A stretch of 62,708 bases of DNA from Chitinophagaceae bacterium (GCA_016708765.1 JADJFD010000008.1:1-62708); one strand, 5' to 3'; counted from the stretch's first letter, positions 47,607 through 57,732 are shown. Notes: a model not told the origin generated them from the sequence alone. A program made the numbers and translations.

Positions 47607-48653
47607 ATGGAAGAATCAACCCCTAAACAATTAGGTTATTATTTCCCTGCTGAATTTGCACAACATGTAGCTACCTGGTTGAGTTGGCCGCATAAGGAAG
47701 CATCATGGCCTGGAAAGATCAATACAATCTATCCATCCTATTCTAAATTCATTAAGGAATTGACCAAAGGTGAATTGGTAAGAATAAATGTTGCCGATGA
47801 AGCAATGAAAGCATCTGCAATTTCACATTTACAAAAAGAAGATGTTGATTTATCAAAAGTTGAATTCTTTTTTCATCCAACTAATGATGCATGGTGCAGA
47901 GATCATGGTCCGGCATTTTTAATCAATCCTTCAGCAGAACAAAAAAAAGTAATTGTTGACTGGGGTTATAATGCGTGGGGAAATAAATATCCTCCCTTTG
48001 ATCTGGATGATGTTGTTCCAACGTTGATTGGTAATCATTTAAATATTCCGGTTTTTAATCCCGGTATTGTAATGGAAGGTGGTTCTGTAGAATTTAATGG
48101 TGCAGGTACAGTAATGACTTCTACTGCCTGTTTATTAAATCCAAACAGAAATCCACATTTGAATCAGCAACAAATTGAAGAATATCTCTGTAATTACTAT
48201 GGTATGGAGCAGGTGCTTTGGGTAGATGAAGGAATTATTGGTGATGATACTGACGGGCATATTGATGATACAGTTCGTTTTGTTAATGAGGACACTGTTA
48301 TTACAGTAATTGAAGAAGATAATAACGATGAGAATTATGAGGTACTGCAGCATAATTTAAAACAGTTGAAAGCAATGCGGTTATTAAATGGTAAACAGCT
48401 TAACATTATTGAATTGCCAATGCCTGAAAAATTAATTTATGATGATCAGCGACTGCCTTGTTCTTATGCTAATTTTTATATTGCCAACAAGTCTGTAATA
48501 GTTCCTGTTTTTCAATCCGACAGGGACGAAAAAGCTTTACAAATTATTCAGGATTGTTTTCCGGATAGAAATGTTGTTGGTATTGATTCCTTGGATATTA
48601 TTTGGGGATTAGGAAGTTTTCATTGTCTTAGTCAACAAGAACCAATCGTCTGA
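47607..48653 (+). CDS. aguA: Agmatine deiminase
   Basis: This 348-residue pentein-fold enzyme has N-D-A-W-C-R-D-H-G-P near the substrate pocket, M-E-G-G-S-V-E-F-N-G, G-D-D-T-D-G-H-I-D-D, and the catalytic Cys340 in G-S-F-H-C-L. It converts agmatine to N-carbamoylputrescine. It is paired with aguB and is convergent with ilvA. Confidence 0.94.
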   Translation: MEESTPKQLGYYFPAEFAQHVATWLSWPHKEASWPGKINTIYPSYSKFIKELTKGELVRINVADEAMKASAISHLQKEDVDLSKVEFFFHPTNDAWCRDHGPAFLINPSAEQKKVIVDWGYNAWGNKYPPFDLDDVVPTLIGNHLNIPVFNPGIVMEGGSVEFNGAGTVMTSTACLLNPNRNPHLNQQQIEEYLCNYYGMEQVLWVDEGIIGDDTDGHIDDTVRFVNEDTVITVIEEDNNDENYEVLQHNLKQLKAMRLLNGKQLNIIELPMPEKLIYDDQRLPCSYANFYIANKSVIVPVFQSDRDEKALQIIQDCFPDRNVVGIDSLDIIWGLGSFHCLSQQEPIV

Positions 48654-48726
48654 AAATACAAAAAAGTCTTCTGCGGGTAAAAGGATTTCAGTTGTAATTA
48701 TCCACAAAATTAGTGGACTAATCCAC

Positions 48727-49984
48727 TTAGATTAAATATCCAAACAACTGATCGTTCTTATTAATTTCATTGAACCCAATATGGGATGCTTTCAATTTTG
48801 CTAATAACAAATCATAATCTTCTCTGCTTTGAAGTTCAATACCAACCAATGCAGGGCCGTTCTCTTTGTTTGTCTTCTGCATGTATTCGAATCTCGTTAT
48901 GTCATCTGTTGGTCCCAATACATTATTTACAAACTCTTTCAATGCGCCGGGACGTTGTGCAAAGCTGATCAAAAAATAATGTTTCAAACCTTCGTATTGC
49001 AGGCTTCTTTCTTTTATCTCCTGCATACGGTCAATATCATTGTTGCTTCCACTTACGATACAAACAATATTTTTTCCTTTTATTTCCTCTGCAAAATCAT
49101 CTAATACGGCAATTGACATAGCACCTGCTGGTTCAACTACGATGGCATCCTCATTATACAGTTTCAGAATGGTAGAACAGATTTTTCCTTCCGGAACTAA
49201 ACGCATATCATCTAACACATCTTTACAGATAGAGAAAGTAATATCTCCAATCCTTTTTACAGCAGCTCCATCTACAAAACGTTCTATTGAATCCAGCGTT
49301 ACAGGATGACCGGCTTTTAATGCTTCAAACATAGAAGGTGCACCTTCTGGTTCTACACCGATTATTTTTGTTTTTGGCGAATAAGTTTTAAAGTAAGAAC
49401 CTACACCTGCACTTAGGCCACCACCACCAACAGGTACAAATAAATAATCAATGTCAGATTGGTCTTCCAATATTTCTACACCGACTGTTCCCTGTCCTTC
49501 GATAATGCGATAATCATCAAAGGGAGGAATGAAAGTCATTTTATTTTCTTCGGTATATTGCTTCGCTGCAACAGCACAATCATCAAATGTGTCGCCGACT
49601 AATTTTATTTCAATAAAATTCTCTCCAAACATTTTTGTCTGCGTCACTTTTTGTTTGGGAGTGATGATGGGCATAAACACCACACCTTTTATATTCAGTT
49701 TTCTTGCAGCTATAGGCAAAACCTTGTGCATGATTACCAGCACTGGCACAAACCACTCCTTTATTCAATTCTTCAGCAGGTAGCGAACTCATCATGTTAT
49801 AAGCTCCCCGCAATTTATACGAACGAACCACCTGCAAATCTTCCCGCTTCAAAAAAACATTACATTCATATTTTTTTGAAATCGATTGATTAAATGTAAG
49901 CGGTGTACGATTCACTACTCTCTTCAAACGTTCCGCTGCATCAAGAAATGATAAATTATATGTTGTGCCAGTTGCTGTATTCAT
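48727..49984 (-). CDS. ilvA: Threonine dehydratase, one frameshift
   Basis: This PLP enzyme makes 2-oxobutanoate from threonine for isoleucine synthesis. The PLP lysine lies in S-Y-K-L-R-G-A-Y-N, and the glycine loop is G-G-G-G-L-S-A-G. A single ACT-like regulatory domain is at the C-terminus (HYFLISFAQRPGALKEFV). One extra A near 49708 (CKKTEYK instead of CKKLNIKGVVFMP) splits the frame. The start is ATG 49984; the TTG at 50002 inside ilvC is less likely. A weak hairpin (48712-48727) at its end may terminate the operon. Confidence 0.88.
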
Positions 49985-49994
49985 AATTTTATTT

Positions 49995-51125
49995 TTATCC
50001 AACGCTTTCAGGCTTCTCCACTAATTTTTTTAAGAGACCTGCCACATTTTCATTTGTGCCACCTTCTTCCTGTTTTGGTTTTTGATTTTCCGGACGAAGA
50101 CTTCTTACCGTTTTACCTGACTGCCATAATTCACTGTCACGGAGTTCAGCTAATTCCACTTCCAATTTTTCACGGTAATCTTCTTTGCTGTTACTGTCAA
50201 TTGAACGTTGAGACTCTTTTCCACTTGCAACACTTTCATATAATTCAGTGAAAACGGGCTTTGTAGCATCACGGAATTTTTTCCACCAATCCAAAGCACC
50301 ACGTTGTGCAGTTGTAGAACAGTTTGCATACATCCAGTCCATTCCGTTTTCAGCAACCAATGGCATTAATGATTGAGTTAACTCTTCCACAGTTTCGTTA
50401 AATGCTTCTGACGGAGAGTGGCCTTTCGAACGCAACACATCATATTGTGCTGCAAATATTCCTTGAATTGCACCCATCAATGTTCCTCTTTCACCAGTCA
50501 AATCACTATATACTTCTTTTTTGAAATCTGTTTCAAATAAATAACCACTTCCAACTGCGATACCTAATGCAGCCACTCTTTCAAATGCTTTACCAGTTGC
50601 ATCTTGGAAAATGGCATATGAACTATTCAGTCCACGACCTTGTAAAAACATTCTTCTCAATGAAGTGCCGCTTCCTTTTGGAGCAACTAAAAATACATCC
50701 ACATCTTTTGGAGGAATTATACCTGTTTGTTCATTAAACGTTATACCAAAACCGTGAGAGAAATATAAAGCCTTACCCGGTGTTAAATATCTTTGTACTG
50801 TTGGCCATAATGCAATCTGTGCTGCATCACTTAATAGGTAACAAATGATAGTGCCTTTTTGTAAAGCTTCTTCTATTTCAAATAATGTTTCGCCGGGAAC
50901 AAATCCGTCTTTAATTGCTTTGTCCCATGTTTTAGAATTTTTACGCTGCCCAACAATTACGTTGATGCCATTATCTTTTTGGTTCAATGCTTGACCGGGG
51001 CCTTGCACACCATAGCCAATCACAGCTACTGTCTCGTTCTTCAGCACTTCTTGTGCCTTACTCAATGGGAACTCTTCCCTTGTTACAACGTTTTCTTCAA
51101 CGCCACCGAAATTTAATTTTGCCAT
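49995..51125 (-). CDS. ilvC: Ketol-acid reductoisomerase
   Basis: This 376-residue protein has the NADPH-binding G-Y-G-V-Q-G-P-G-Q-A near residue 38. It also contains V-A-P-K-G-S-G-T-S-L-R and the metal-binding D-L-T-G-E-R-G-T-L and E-L-T-Q-S-L motifs. It isomerises and reduces acetolactate and acetohydroxybutyrate. It is followed 10 bases later by the ilvA start, so the two are coupled. It is intact. Confidence 0.93.
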   Translation of the reverse strand: MAKLNFGGVEENVVTREEFPLSKAQEVLKNETVAVIGYGVQGPGQALNQKDNGINVIVGQRKNSKTWDKAIKDGFVPGETLFEIEEALQKGTIICYLLSDAAQIALWPTVQRYLTPGKALYFSHGFGITFNEQTGIIPPKDVDVFLVAPKGSGTSLRRMFLQGRGLNSSYAIFQDATGKAFERVAALGIAVGSGYLFETDFKKEVYSDLTGERGTLMGAIQGIFAAQYDVLRSKGHSPSEAFNETVEELTQSLMPLVAENGMDWMYANCSTTAQRGALDWWKKFRDATKPVFTELYESVASGKESQRSIDSNSKEDYREKLEVELAELRDSELWQSGKTVRSLRPENQKPKQEEGGTNENVAGLLKKLVEKPESVG

Positions 51126-51167
51126 GATTATCTGTTTTTATTTATTGTAATTGGTTAATTATATTTA

Positions 51168-51758
51168 TTACATCGTAAACACTTCTTCATTTTTATCTAA
51201 AAATTCATTCTCTATGACTTCTTCGCCCGGTTCTTTTTTCTCAAACTCTTTTAGCCTTTCATGAAAGCGGCTGCTGCCTTTAATTATCGCTACTCTTGCA
51301 CTACGAACAAATTCAATCAGACCGTATGGTTCCAAAGCTTTAACTAAGCCATCTGTTTCTTCTCTTTGCCCGGTAGTTTCAAAAACGGTATAGTCTTTAC
51401 GAATAACAACAGCTCTTGCTCCATATTTTCTCAGCAATCTTTCTACTTTTACTTTTTCAGCAATAGCATCAGTACTTACTTTATACAAAGCCAATTCTTG
51501 CCATACAATTTCATCTTCGGTGTTGTAATATGCTTTTAAAACTTCAACTTGCTTTTCTATCTGGCGGCACAATTTCTTTACCACATCTTCTGTTTCATTT
51601 ATCACAATCGTAAATCGATGTACACTATCAACTTCAGTAGGAGATGTGTTCAAACTTTCCACATTAATTTTTCTTCTCGAAAAAATAATAGCGATGCGAT
51701 TTAGTAAACCGATCTGGTTTTCTGTATAAACGGTGATAGTAAATTCCTGTTTGTCCAT
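51168..51758 (-). CDS. ilvN: Acetolactate synthase regulatory (small) subunit
   Basis: This 196-residue protein has an N-terminal ACT domain (KQEFTITVYTENQIGLLNRI, with V-E-S-L-N-T-S-P) and a second domain that activates the catalytic subunit. The ACT domain binds valine for feedback inhibition. I choose ATG 51758, at the start of the ACT strand; an upstream ATG at 51836 would add residues encoded in the ilvB end. The gap to ilvB is 7 bases. Confidence 0.9.
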   Translation of the reverse strand: MDKQEFTITVYTENQIGLLNRIAIIFSRRKINVESLNTSPTEVDSVHRFTIVINETEDVVKKLCRQIEKQVEVLKAYYNTEDEIVWQELALYKVSTDAIAEKVKVERLLRKYGARAVVIRKDYTVFETTGQREETDGLVKALEPYGLIEFVRSARVAIIKGSSRFHERLKEFEKKEPGEEVIENEFLDKNEEVFTM

Positions 51759-51765
51759 TTTTTTA

Positions 51766-53537
51766 TTATTGAATATCTTCTTTACATAATACAACTTCCG
51801 ACACACCCTTTCCCTGAGGCACCATTGGGAATACATTGTTTTCTTTTCCTACCATTACTTCTAATAAGTAAGAACCTTTGTGATTTAACATTTGGCTTAA
51901 TGAACTTTTTAATTCTTCTCTTTTGCGAACAGATTTACCTTCGATACGATAGGCGCTGGCCAGTTGTACAAAATCCGGGCTAGTGATATCGGTAAATGAA
52001 TATCTTTTTGATGAAACAATTCCTGCCACTGACGCACCATTCCGAGGAATTCGTTATTAAGAATTAAAATTTTTATATCAATATCAAACTGCATGATTGT
52101 TCCTAATTCCTGCAAAGTCATTTGAAAACCTCCGTCACCAATTACGGCTACAACTGTACGTTTCTTATCGCCAAACTTTGCACCGATGGCTGCTGGTAAC
52201 GCAAAACCCATTGTACCCAAACCACCACTGGTAACATTACTTTTTGATTGGTTATACTTTGCATAACGACAAGCTACCATCTGGTGCTGACCAACATCCG
52301 TTACAATTATTGCATCGCCTTTGGTTAATTCATTTACCAATTCAATTACTTCACCCATCGTTAAGATTTCGGAAGATGGATTCAGCTCCTGCTTAATTAC
52401 TTTTTCCTTTTCCTTTGCAATACAATCGGCGAATTTTTGTATCCACTGCGGATATACTTTATGTTCCACCAACTTTGTAAGCATGGGTAATGTTTCTTTA
52501 CAATCTCCCCACACAGGTACTGTTGTTTTTACATTCTTGTCAATCTCGGAAGGGTCAATATCTAAATGAATTACTTTGGCTTGTTTTGCATATTTATCTA
52601 ATCGCCCAGTTACACGGTCATCGAAACGCATACCAACAGCAATCAATACATCACATTCATTGGTTAATAAGTTGGGTCCATAGTTGCCATGCATACCCAG
52701 CATACCAACACCTAAAGGATGGTCAGTAGGTATTGCACTCATTCCCAAAATTGTCCACGCAGCAGGAATGCCTGCTTTTTCTATAAATGCTTTGAATTCT
52801 TTTTCTGCTTTGCCAAGAATAACACCTTGTCCAAAAATTACAAAAGGTCTTTCTGCTTCGTTAATAAGTTTGGCTGCTTCTTCTACATATTCTTTTCGAA
52901 CAATAGGAGCAGGACGATAACTTCTTATATGATTACATTTTTCATACCCTTCATAATCGAATAATTGTAATTGAGCATTTTTTGTAATGTCAATCAACAC
53001 AGGTCCTGGTCTTCCGCTTCTGGCAATGTAAAATGCTTTGGCAAGTACTGCAGGAATTTCTGTTGCATCTGTTACTTGGTAATTCCATTTGGTAACCGGT
53101 GTTGTAATATTGATAACATCTGTTTCCTGAAATGCATCAGTGCCTAACAAATGTGCAAAGACTTGTCCAGTCACACATACAACAGGAGTGGAGTCAATCA
53201 TTGCATCAGCTAAACCAGTTACAAGGTTTGTTGCACCAGGTCCGCTGGTGGCAAATACCACACCTACATCTCCACTTGTTCTTGCATAACCTTGTGCCGC
53301 ATGTATTGCACCCTGCTCATGACGAACCAAAATATGATTCAGCCTGTCATGATAGTCATACAATGCATCATAGATCAGCATGATGGCGCCACCGGGATAA
53401 CCGAAGATGGTGCTGACGCCTTCTGCAATGAATGCTTCAAGTACTGCAATAGAACCACTAATGCCCCCATACCCTAAAGGGGTCTTAGCAAGAGTATTCT
53501 CTTTTGGCGTCTCTTTTATTTTTTGTAATGTTTCCAT
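51766..53537 (-). CDS. ilvB: Acetolactate synthase large subunit, one frameshift
   Basis: This is a ThDP enzyme of about 590 residues. The catalytic glutamate is in R-H-E-Q-G-A-I-H-A-A, and the ThDP motif is V-I-G-D-G-G-F-Q-M-T-L-Q-E-L. It makes acetolactate and acetohydroxybutyrate. One A is missing in an A5 run near 52015 (HQKDIHLP read instead of HQKRYSFTDI), which splits the C-terminus. Residues 16-28 (A-K-T-P-L-G-Y-G-G-I-S-G) are encoded by palindromic element P3 and look like an inserted tail on the normal N-terminus. Confidence 0.9.
53463..53489. repeat. Palindromic element P3, inside ilvB coding sequence
   Basis: On the coding strand: AAGACCCCTTTAGGG then TATGGGGGC. It encodes K-T-P-L-G-Y-G-G near the N-terminus of IlvB. 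Confidence 0.65.
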
Positions 53538-53582
53538 CTTATTTCTTTAATAATTTCTCTATTCAATATTAATTTTATGACC

Positions 53583-53611
53583 TAAGTTTCCCCTTTAGGG
53601 GAACATGGGGT
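53583..53611. repeat. Palindromic element P2, ilvD-ilvB gap
   Basis: TTCCCCTTTAGGGGAA core (53588-53603) then CATGGGG, immediately after the ilvD stop codon. Same family as P3-P7. Confidence 0.65.
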
Positions 53612-55350
53612 TATTCATCAGTTACACAACCTTGATCCGCCGACTTTACATGTTGTGCATATTTGAATAAAATTCCTTTAGTTGCTTTTAATGCAGGTTG
53701 CTTCCAGTTCTGTTTTCTTTCAGCAATTTCTTTTTCTGAAACTTTTAATGTCAGCGTATTATTAACTGCGTCAATTTCGATGATGTCATCGTCCTTTACC
53801 AAAGCAATCAATCCACCGTCGAATGCTTCGGGAGTAATATGGCCAACAACAAAACCATGTGTACCTCCGCTGAACCTTCCATCTGTAATCAGTGCAACAG
53901 ATTTTCCTAACCCTGCACCGATGATAGCACCTGTAGGTTTTAGCATCTCTGGCATACCCGGCGCACCTCTTGGCCCGATGTAACGAATTACGACAACATC
54001 ACCTGCATGCACTTTACCTGATGAGATGCCAGCTATCAAATCTTTTTCTCCATCAAATACTCTTGCTGTTCCTTCAAACTTTTCTCCTTCTTTTCCGGAA
54101 ATTTTTGCCACACTTCCTTTCTCTGCAAGGTTGCCATATAATATTTGTAAATGCCCTGTTACTTTCAATGGCTGTTCCAGCGGCATAATGATTTTTTGTT
54201 TTTCAAAATCCAGTGATGGAGCATCTGCTAAATTTTCTGCCACTGTTTTTCCGGTTACGGTCAGGCAATCGCCATGCAACAATCCTTTACTCAGTAAATA
54301 TTTCATTACTGCAGGAACGCCGCCATGCACATGCAGATCCTGCATTAAATATTTTCCGCTTGGTTTAAAATCTGCCAGCAACGGTACTTTGTTACTGATT
54401 GTTTGAAAATCATCCTGCGATAATTCAACGTTCACACTTTTTGCCATTGCAATCAAATGCAACACAGCATTGGTACTTCCTCCCAATACCATCACTACTG
54501 TAATTGCATTTTCAAATGCTTTACGAGTCATAATATCTGAAGGCTTTATATCTTTCTCTAATAAAATCTTTATTGCTTTTCCTGCTGCTTCGCATTCTTT
54601 TTGTTTTTCATTACTCAGTGCAGGATTAGAAGATGAATTAGGTAAGCTCATGCCCAACGCTTCAATTGCACTTGCCATAGTATTGGCAGTGTACATACCT
54701 CCACAGGCACCTGCACCCGGACAAGAATGTTGTACAATGCCTTTAAAATCTGCTTCGCTTAAATTTCCCGCAATCTTTTGTCCCAACGCTTCGAATGCAG
54801 AAACTATATTTAAATCTTCTCCTTTATAATGACCTGGAGCAATAGTGCCTCCGTATAACATAATAGAAGGCCGGTTCAATCTGCCCATTGCCATAATAGA
54901 CCCAGGCATATTTTTATCACAACCCGGAATTGTTATCAAGGCATCGTAATATTGTGCACCAGCATTTGTTTCAATGCTATCCGCAATTAAATCACGGCTT
55001 ACTAAACTATACCGCATGCCATCTGTACCCATGCTGATTCCATCACTAACACCAATGGTATAAAAACGCAAACCCAATACACCTTCTGTTGCATTAATAC
55101 TTTCTTTAACAGTAGTTGCCAAATCATTCAGATGCATATTACAAGGGTTGCCATCCCATCCCATACTTACAATGCCTACCTGTGCTTTATTAAAATCTTC
55201 TTCTTTAAAGCCGATAGCATAATACATAGCCTGCGCTGCTGGCTGTGTTATGTCCTGTGTTAAAGTCTTCGAATATTTATTAAGCCCCATCCCAACCTTC
55301 CCCGAAGGGGAAGGAGTTTGGTCGTTTATATTTATAATTTCTTCTGCCAT
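53611..55350 (-). CDS. ilvD: Dihydroxy-acid dehydratase
   Basis: This 579-residue Fe-S dehydratase of the valine/isoleucine pathway has the cluster cysteines in I-P-G-C-D-K-N-M-P-G-S and S-C-P-G-A-G-A-C-G-G-M-Y, and the C-terminal S-G-G-T-H-G-F-V-V-G-H-I-T-P-E-A. It is unbroken. Residues 10-25 (D-Q-T-P-S-P-S-G-K-V-G-M-G-L-N-K) are encoded by element P4 and precede the usual start K-Y-S-K-T-L, so the N-terminus is longer than needed. Confidence 0.94.
   Translation of the reverse strand: MAEEIININDQTPSPSGKVGMGLNKYSKTLTQDITQPAAQAMYYAIGFKEEDFNKAQVGIVSMGWDGNPCNMHLNDLATTVKESINATEGVLGLRFYTIGVSDGISMGTDGMRYSLVSRDLIADSIETNAGAQYYDALITIPGCDKNMPGSIMAMGRLNRPSIMLYGGTIAPGHYKGEDLNIVSAFEALGQKIAGNLSEADFKGIVQHSCPGAGACGGMYTANTMASAIEALGMSLPNSSSNPALSNEKQKECEAAGKAIKILLEKDIKPSDIMTRKAFENAITVVMVLGGSTNAVLHLIAMAKSVNVELSQDDFQTISNKVPLLADFKPSGKYLMQDLHVHGGVPAVMKYLLSKGLLHGDCLTVTGKTVAENLADAPSLDFEKQKIIMPLEQPLKVTGHLQILYGNLAEKGSVAKISGKEGEKFEGTARVFDGEKDLIAGISSGKVHAGDVVVIRYIGPRGAPGMPEMLKPTGAIIGAGLGKSVALITDGRFSGGTHGFVVGHITPEAFDGGLIALVKDDDIIEIDAVNNTLTLKVSEKEIAERKQNWKQPALKATKGILFKYAQHVKSADQGCVTDE
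55281..55319. repeat. Palindromic element P4, inside ilvD coding sequence
   Basis: On the coding strand, CCTTCCCCTTCGGGGAAGG forms a near-perfect stem followed by TTGGGATGGGG. It encodes T-P-S-P-S-G-K-V-G-M-G in IlvD. Confidence 0.65.
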
Positions 55351-55373
55351 TTTATTTTTTGTTTGTCATCGCC

Positions 55374-55429
55374 TGTACTACTATCGTCTTCGTTGCGTCG
55401 CACCCTTCAGCTGCATATCATTACTCAGC
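55374..55429. repeat. Dispersed repeat family R, copy 3 (shortened)
   Basis: It shares GTACTACTATC and the end ATCATTAxTCAGC with copy 1 at 23.4 kb but lacks the middle. It fills nearly the whole gap between ilvE and ilvD. Confidence 0.5.
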
Positions 55430-55430
55430 A

Positions 55431-56327
55431 TTATGCAACTACTTCTTCTACCTGCAATGCTTTTCCAATTACTTTGTTTTTATATGCATCTTGTATTGTT
55501 TTACTAACTGAATCATTCCATGCTTTTGGAAAGACAGTGTCATCCAATTTTTCCCACCCAATTACTTCTGCTGCAGTACCACAGAAAAAAGCAGTATCAG
55601 CTTTTTTTAGTTCTTCAACTGTAATAGTTTTTTCTTCTACTTCAACTTCTAATTCCTGACATATTTCCAAAACGGTGGCTCTTGTTATGCCCGGTAGAAT
55701 ATTTCCTACTGATGGTGTAAATAATTTTCCGTCTTTTTCATAAAATACATTAGCACCAGGTCCTTCAGCCACAAATCCATCCATGTCCGTTAATAAGGCT
55801 TCATCAAATCCGTTTGCTTTTGCTTCCTGACTGGCAAGTATTGAGTTTACGTAATGTCCACTAACTTTTGCGGTAATCTTAAACCCTTTTGGATTAGGAC
55901 GCTGAAAAGAAGAGCTCATTACGTTTAATAGTTTGTCTCCAAGGAAAGGCTGCATTTCCCATGCCTGTATAGCGATAAAAGATTCTTTATTTTCTACGAA
56001 ACCCATATTAGCCGGGGCATAAACAATAGGCCGGATATAAGCATCTAGCAAATTGTTTTTTCCCAATAATTCATACGTTGCAGCAATCAGTTCTTCGGTA
56101 GTCCATGAGTAAGGCATGTTAACTGCTTCGGCAGAGTGTTGCAATCTTTCAAAATGTTCAACTTCTTTAAAGATTTTTGTTTTGCCACTGGCAGTTTTAT
56201 AAGAACGGATACCTTCAAAAACAGCACAGCCATAATGTAGTGATTGGCTGTACAGATCAATCTTTGCTTCAGCAGCTTTTACAAACTGCCCGTTGAAATA
56301 GATAATTGTGTTTTCGTTATAATACAT
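55431..56327 (-). CDS. ilvE: Branched-chain amino acid aminotransferase
   Basis: This 298-residue fold-type IV PLP aminotransferase has the PLP lysine, likely Lys154, in I-T-A-K-V-S-G-H-Y. It also has S-L-H-Y-G-C-A-V-F-E-G-I-R and the phosphate-binding E-G-P-G-A-N-V-F. It catalyses the last step for Ile, Val and Leu. It is the first gene after the attenuator, so its expression should depend on leader read-through. Confidence 0.94.
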   Translation of the reverse strand: MYYNENTIIYFNGQFVKAAEAKIDLYSQSLHYGCAVFEGIRSYKTASGKTKIFKEVEHFERLQHSAEAVNMPYSWTTEELIAATYELLGKNNLLDAYIRPIVYAPANMGFVENKESFIAIQAWEMQPFLGDKLLNVMSSSFQRPNPKGFKITAKVSGHYVNSILASQEAKANGFDEALLTDMDGFVAEGPGANVFYEKDGKLFTPSVGNILPGITRATVLEICQELEVEVEEKTITVEELKKADTAFFCGTAAEVIGWEKLDDTVFPKAWNDSVSKTIQDAYKNKVIGKALQVEEVVA

Positions 56328-56350
56328 AGTTTTTATTTGTTGTTTCGGGT

Positions 56351-56381
56351 ATAAAAAAACCCGCCTCTTGGAGGCTGGTTG
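56351..56381 (-). terminator. ilv attenuator: intrinsic terminator after the leader peptide
   Basis: On the minus strand AACCAGCCTC-CAA-GAGGCGGGTT forms a 10-bp stem with one A-G mismatch, then seven Ts (56353-56359). Its 5' arm can instead pair with the end of the leader-peptide gene: GGAGGTGGT (56414-56422) with ACCA-G-CCTCC (56370-56379), 9 bp with one bulged G. Confidence 0.85.
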
Positions 56382-56407
56382 AGTATATTTAGTTTTTTAA
56401 TTTATAG

Positions 56408-56506
56408 TCATGCACCACCTCCGATTGAAGAAGATATAATAATCACCACCACAATAATAATCGTGGCAACAGAGGTAATAATACTATATGTGTTATTCTT
56501 CAACAT
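56408..56506 (-). CDS. ilv operon leader peptide (attenuator)
   Basis: This 32-residue frame from ATG 56506 to TGA 56408-56410 reads M-L-K-N-N-T-Y-S-I-I-T-S-V-A-T, then I-I-I-V-V-V-I-I-I, then S-S-S-I-G-G-G-A. It has nine Ile and four Val codons, with a block of nine consecutive Ile/Val codons (codons 16-24) and only one Leu. The terminator starts 27 bases after the stop. Starvation for Ile or Val would stall the ribosome and free the last codons for the antiterminator. Its product has no other evident function. It is too short to be found by standard length filters. Confidence 0.85.
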   Translation of the reverse strand: MLKNNTYSIITSVATIIIVVVIIISSSIGGGA

Positions 56507-56574
56507 GATGTAGTGTCAATTGTAAATATACACCCGCCATTTTAATAAAAGAACTAAACAAGCAAAAATTATTT

Positions 56575-56603
56575 TAAAAAAGGACGAACCGTTGTTAGCG
56601 GCT
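56575..56603 (-). terminator. Weak candidate terminator after leuB
   Basis: AGCCG (56599-56603) pairs with CGGTT (56587-56591, one wobble) around a 7-base loop; CGTCC and six Ts follow (T run 56575-56581 region). It could separate the leu and ilv transcripts. Confidence 0.35.
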
Positions 56604-56614
56604 GACTTTATACT

Positions 56615-57730
56615 TTATATAATAGTTGACTTTCTCAACTCAATATTTTCTTTCTTACCAGAACCCGGAACATTTCCACTTATATAATCACAGATCAATT
56701 CGCCAAGGGTAGAGGTGAAATAAAAATTTACATTATCAATGTCTTTCGTTACAAACCCATTCACTAATGTCCATTCAACTGCCTGCTTTACTAAAGCCGC
56801 TTCATCTTTCATTTTTAAATGTTCTAACAACATTGCTGCAGAAAGAATAGAACCCATGGGGTTGGCAATATCTTTTCCTGCCGCCTGTGGATAAGAACCA
56901 TGTATTTGCTCAAATAAAGCTGCTCCTTTCCCAATTGAAGCAGAAGGTAACAATCCTAAAGAACCACTTATCACACTGGCTTCATCACTGATGATATCTC
57001 CAAACATATTCTCCGTAAGGATTACATCAAACTGTTTTGGATTAAGAATGATTTGCATGGCAGCATTATCAACGAACAAATAGTCAACTACTACGTCAGG
57101 ATATTGAGCACACATGCCCTGCACTACTTTTCTCCACAGTCTTGAAGTTTCAAGTACATTGGCTTTGTCTACCAATGTCAAATGTTTTTTTCTTTGCTTT
57201 GCAGCCTGAAAAGCCAAATGAGCAATTCTTTCAATTTCTTCTACATTATACACACAATCATCAGATGCTTGTGTACCATCTTCTGATAATTCTTTTTTAC
57301 CAAAATAAATTCCTCCGGTTAACTCACGGTAGATTACAAAGTCTACATCTTTAATATTTTTAGTCTTTAGAGGAGACAAGTGATGTAATGATGAATAAGT
57401 TGTTACCGGACGGATATTAGCAAAGAGCTGTAAAGACTTTCGAAGTTTCAGTAAGCCTTGCTCCGGTCTTACTTTTGCATTCGGATCATTATCATATTTT
57501 GGATGACCGATTGCACCAAATAAAATGGCATCACTTTCAAGACACGATTCGATGGTTTCGTTAGGCAATGGATCGCCAGTTTTGTTAATGGCAACAGCAC
57601 CCATTAAACAATAAGTGTATTCAAACTCATGATTATAAAATTTTGCAATAGCATTTAAAACATGAATGGATTGTTTTGTTACTTCTGGTCCGATGCCGTC
57701 GCCTTCGATAACTGTTATTTTCTTTTTCAT
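56615..57730 (-). CDS. leuB: 3-isopropylmalate dehydrogenase
   Basis: This 371-residue beta-decarboxylating dehydrogenase has E-G-D-G-I-G-P-E-V near the start, R-E-L-T-G-G-I-Y-F-G, D-N-A-A-M-Q-I-I and the NAD-binding E-N-M-F-G-D-I-I-S-D segment. It oxidises 3-isopropylmalate in leucine synthesis. It is intact and last in leuACDB. Its start is 3 bases after element P5. Confidence 0.93.
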   Translation of the reverse strand: MKKKITVIEGDGIGPEVTKQSIHVLNAIAKFYNHEFEYTYCLMGAVAINKTGDPLPNETIESCLESDAILFGAIGHPKYDNDPNAKVRPEQGLLKLRKSLQLFANIRPVTTYSSLHHLSPLKTKNIKDVDFVIYRELTGGIYFGKKELSEDGTQASDDCVYNVEEIERIAHLAFQAAKQRKKHLTLVDKANVLETSRLWRKVVQGMCAQYPDVVVDYLFVDNAAMQIILNPKQFDVILTENMFGDIISDEASVISGSLGLLPSASIGKGAALFEQIHGSYPQAAGKDIANPMGSILSAAMLLEHLKMKDEAALVKQAVEWTLVNGFVTKDIDNVNFYFTSTLGELICDYISGNVPGSGKKENIELRKSTII

Positions 57731-57732
57731 AT

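Noticed and set aside
53132..53383. Plus-strand open frames opposite ilvB, ilvD, accA and dapA
   Set aside because: They lie antisense to intact conserved enzymes, have no recognisable domains and show biased composition typical of shadow frames.
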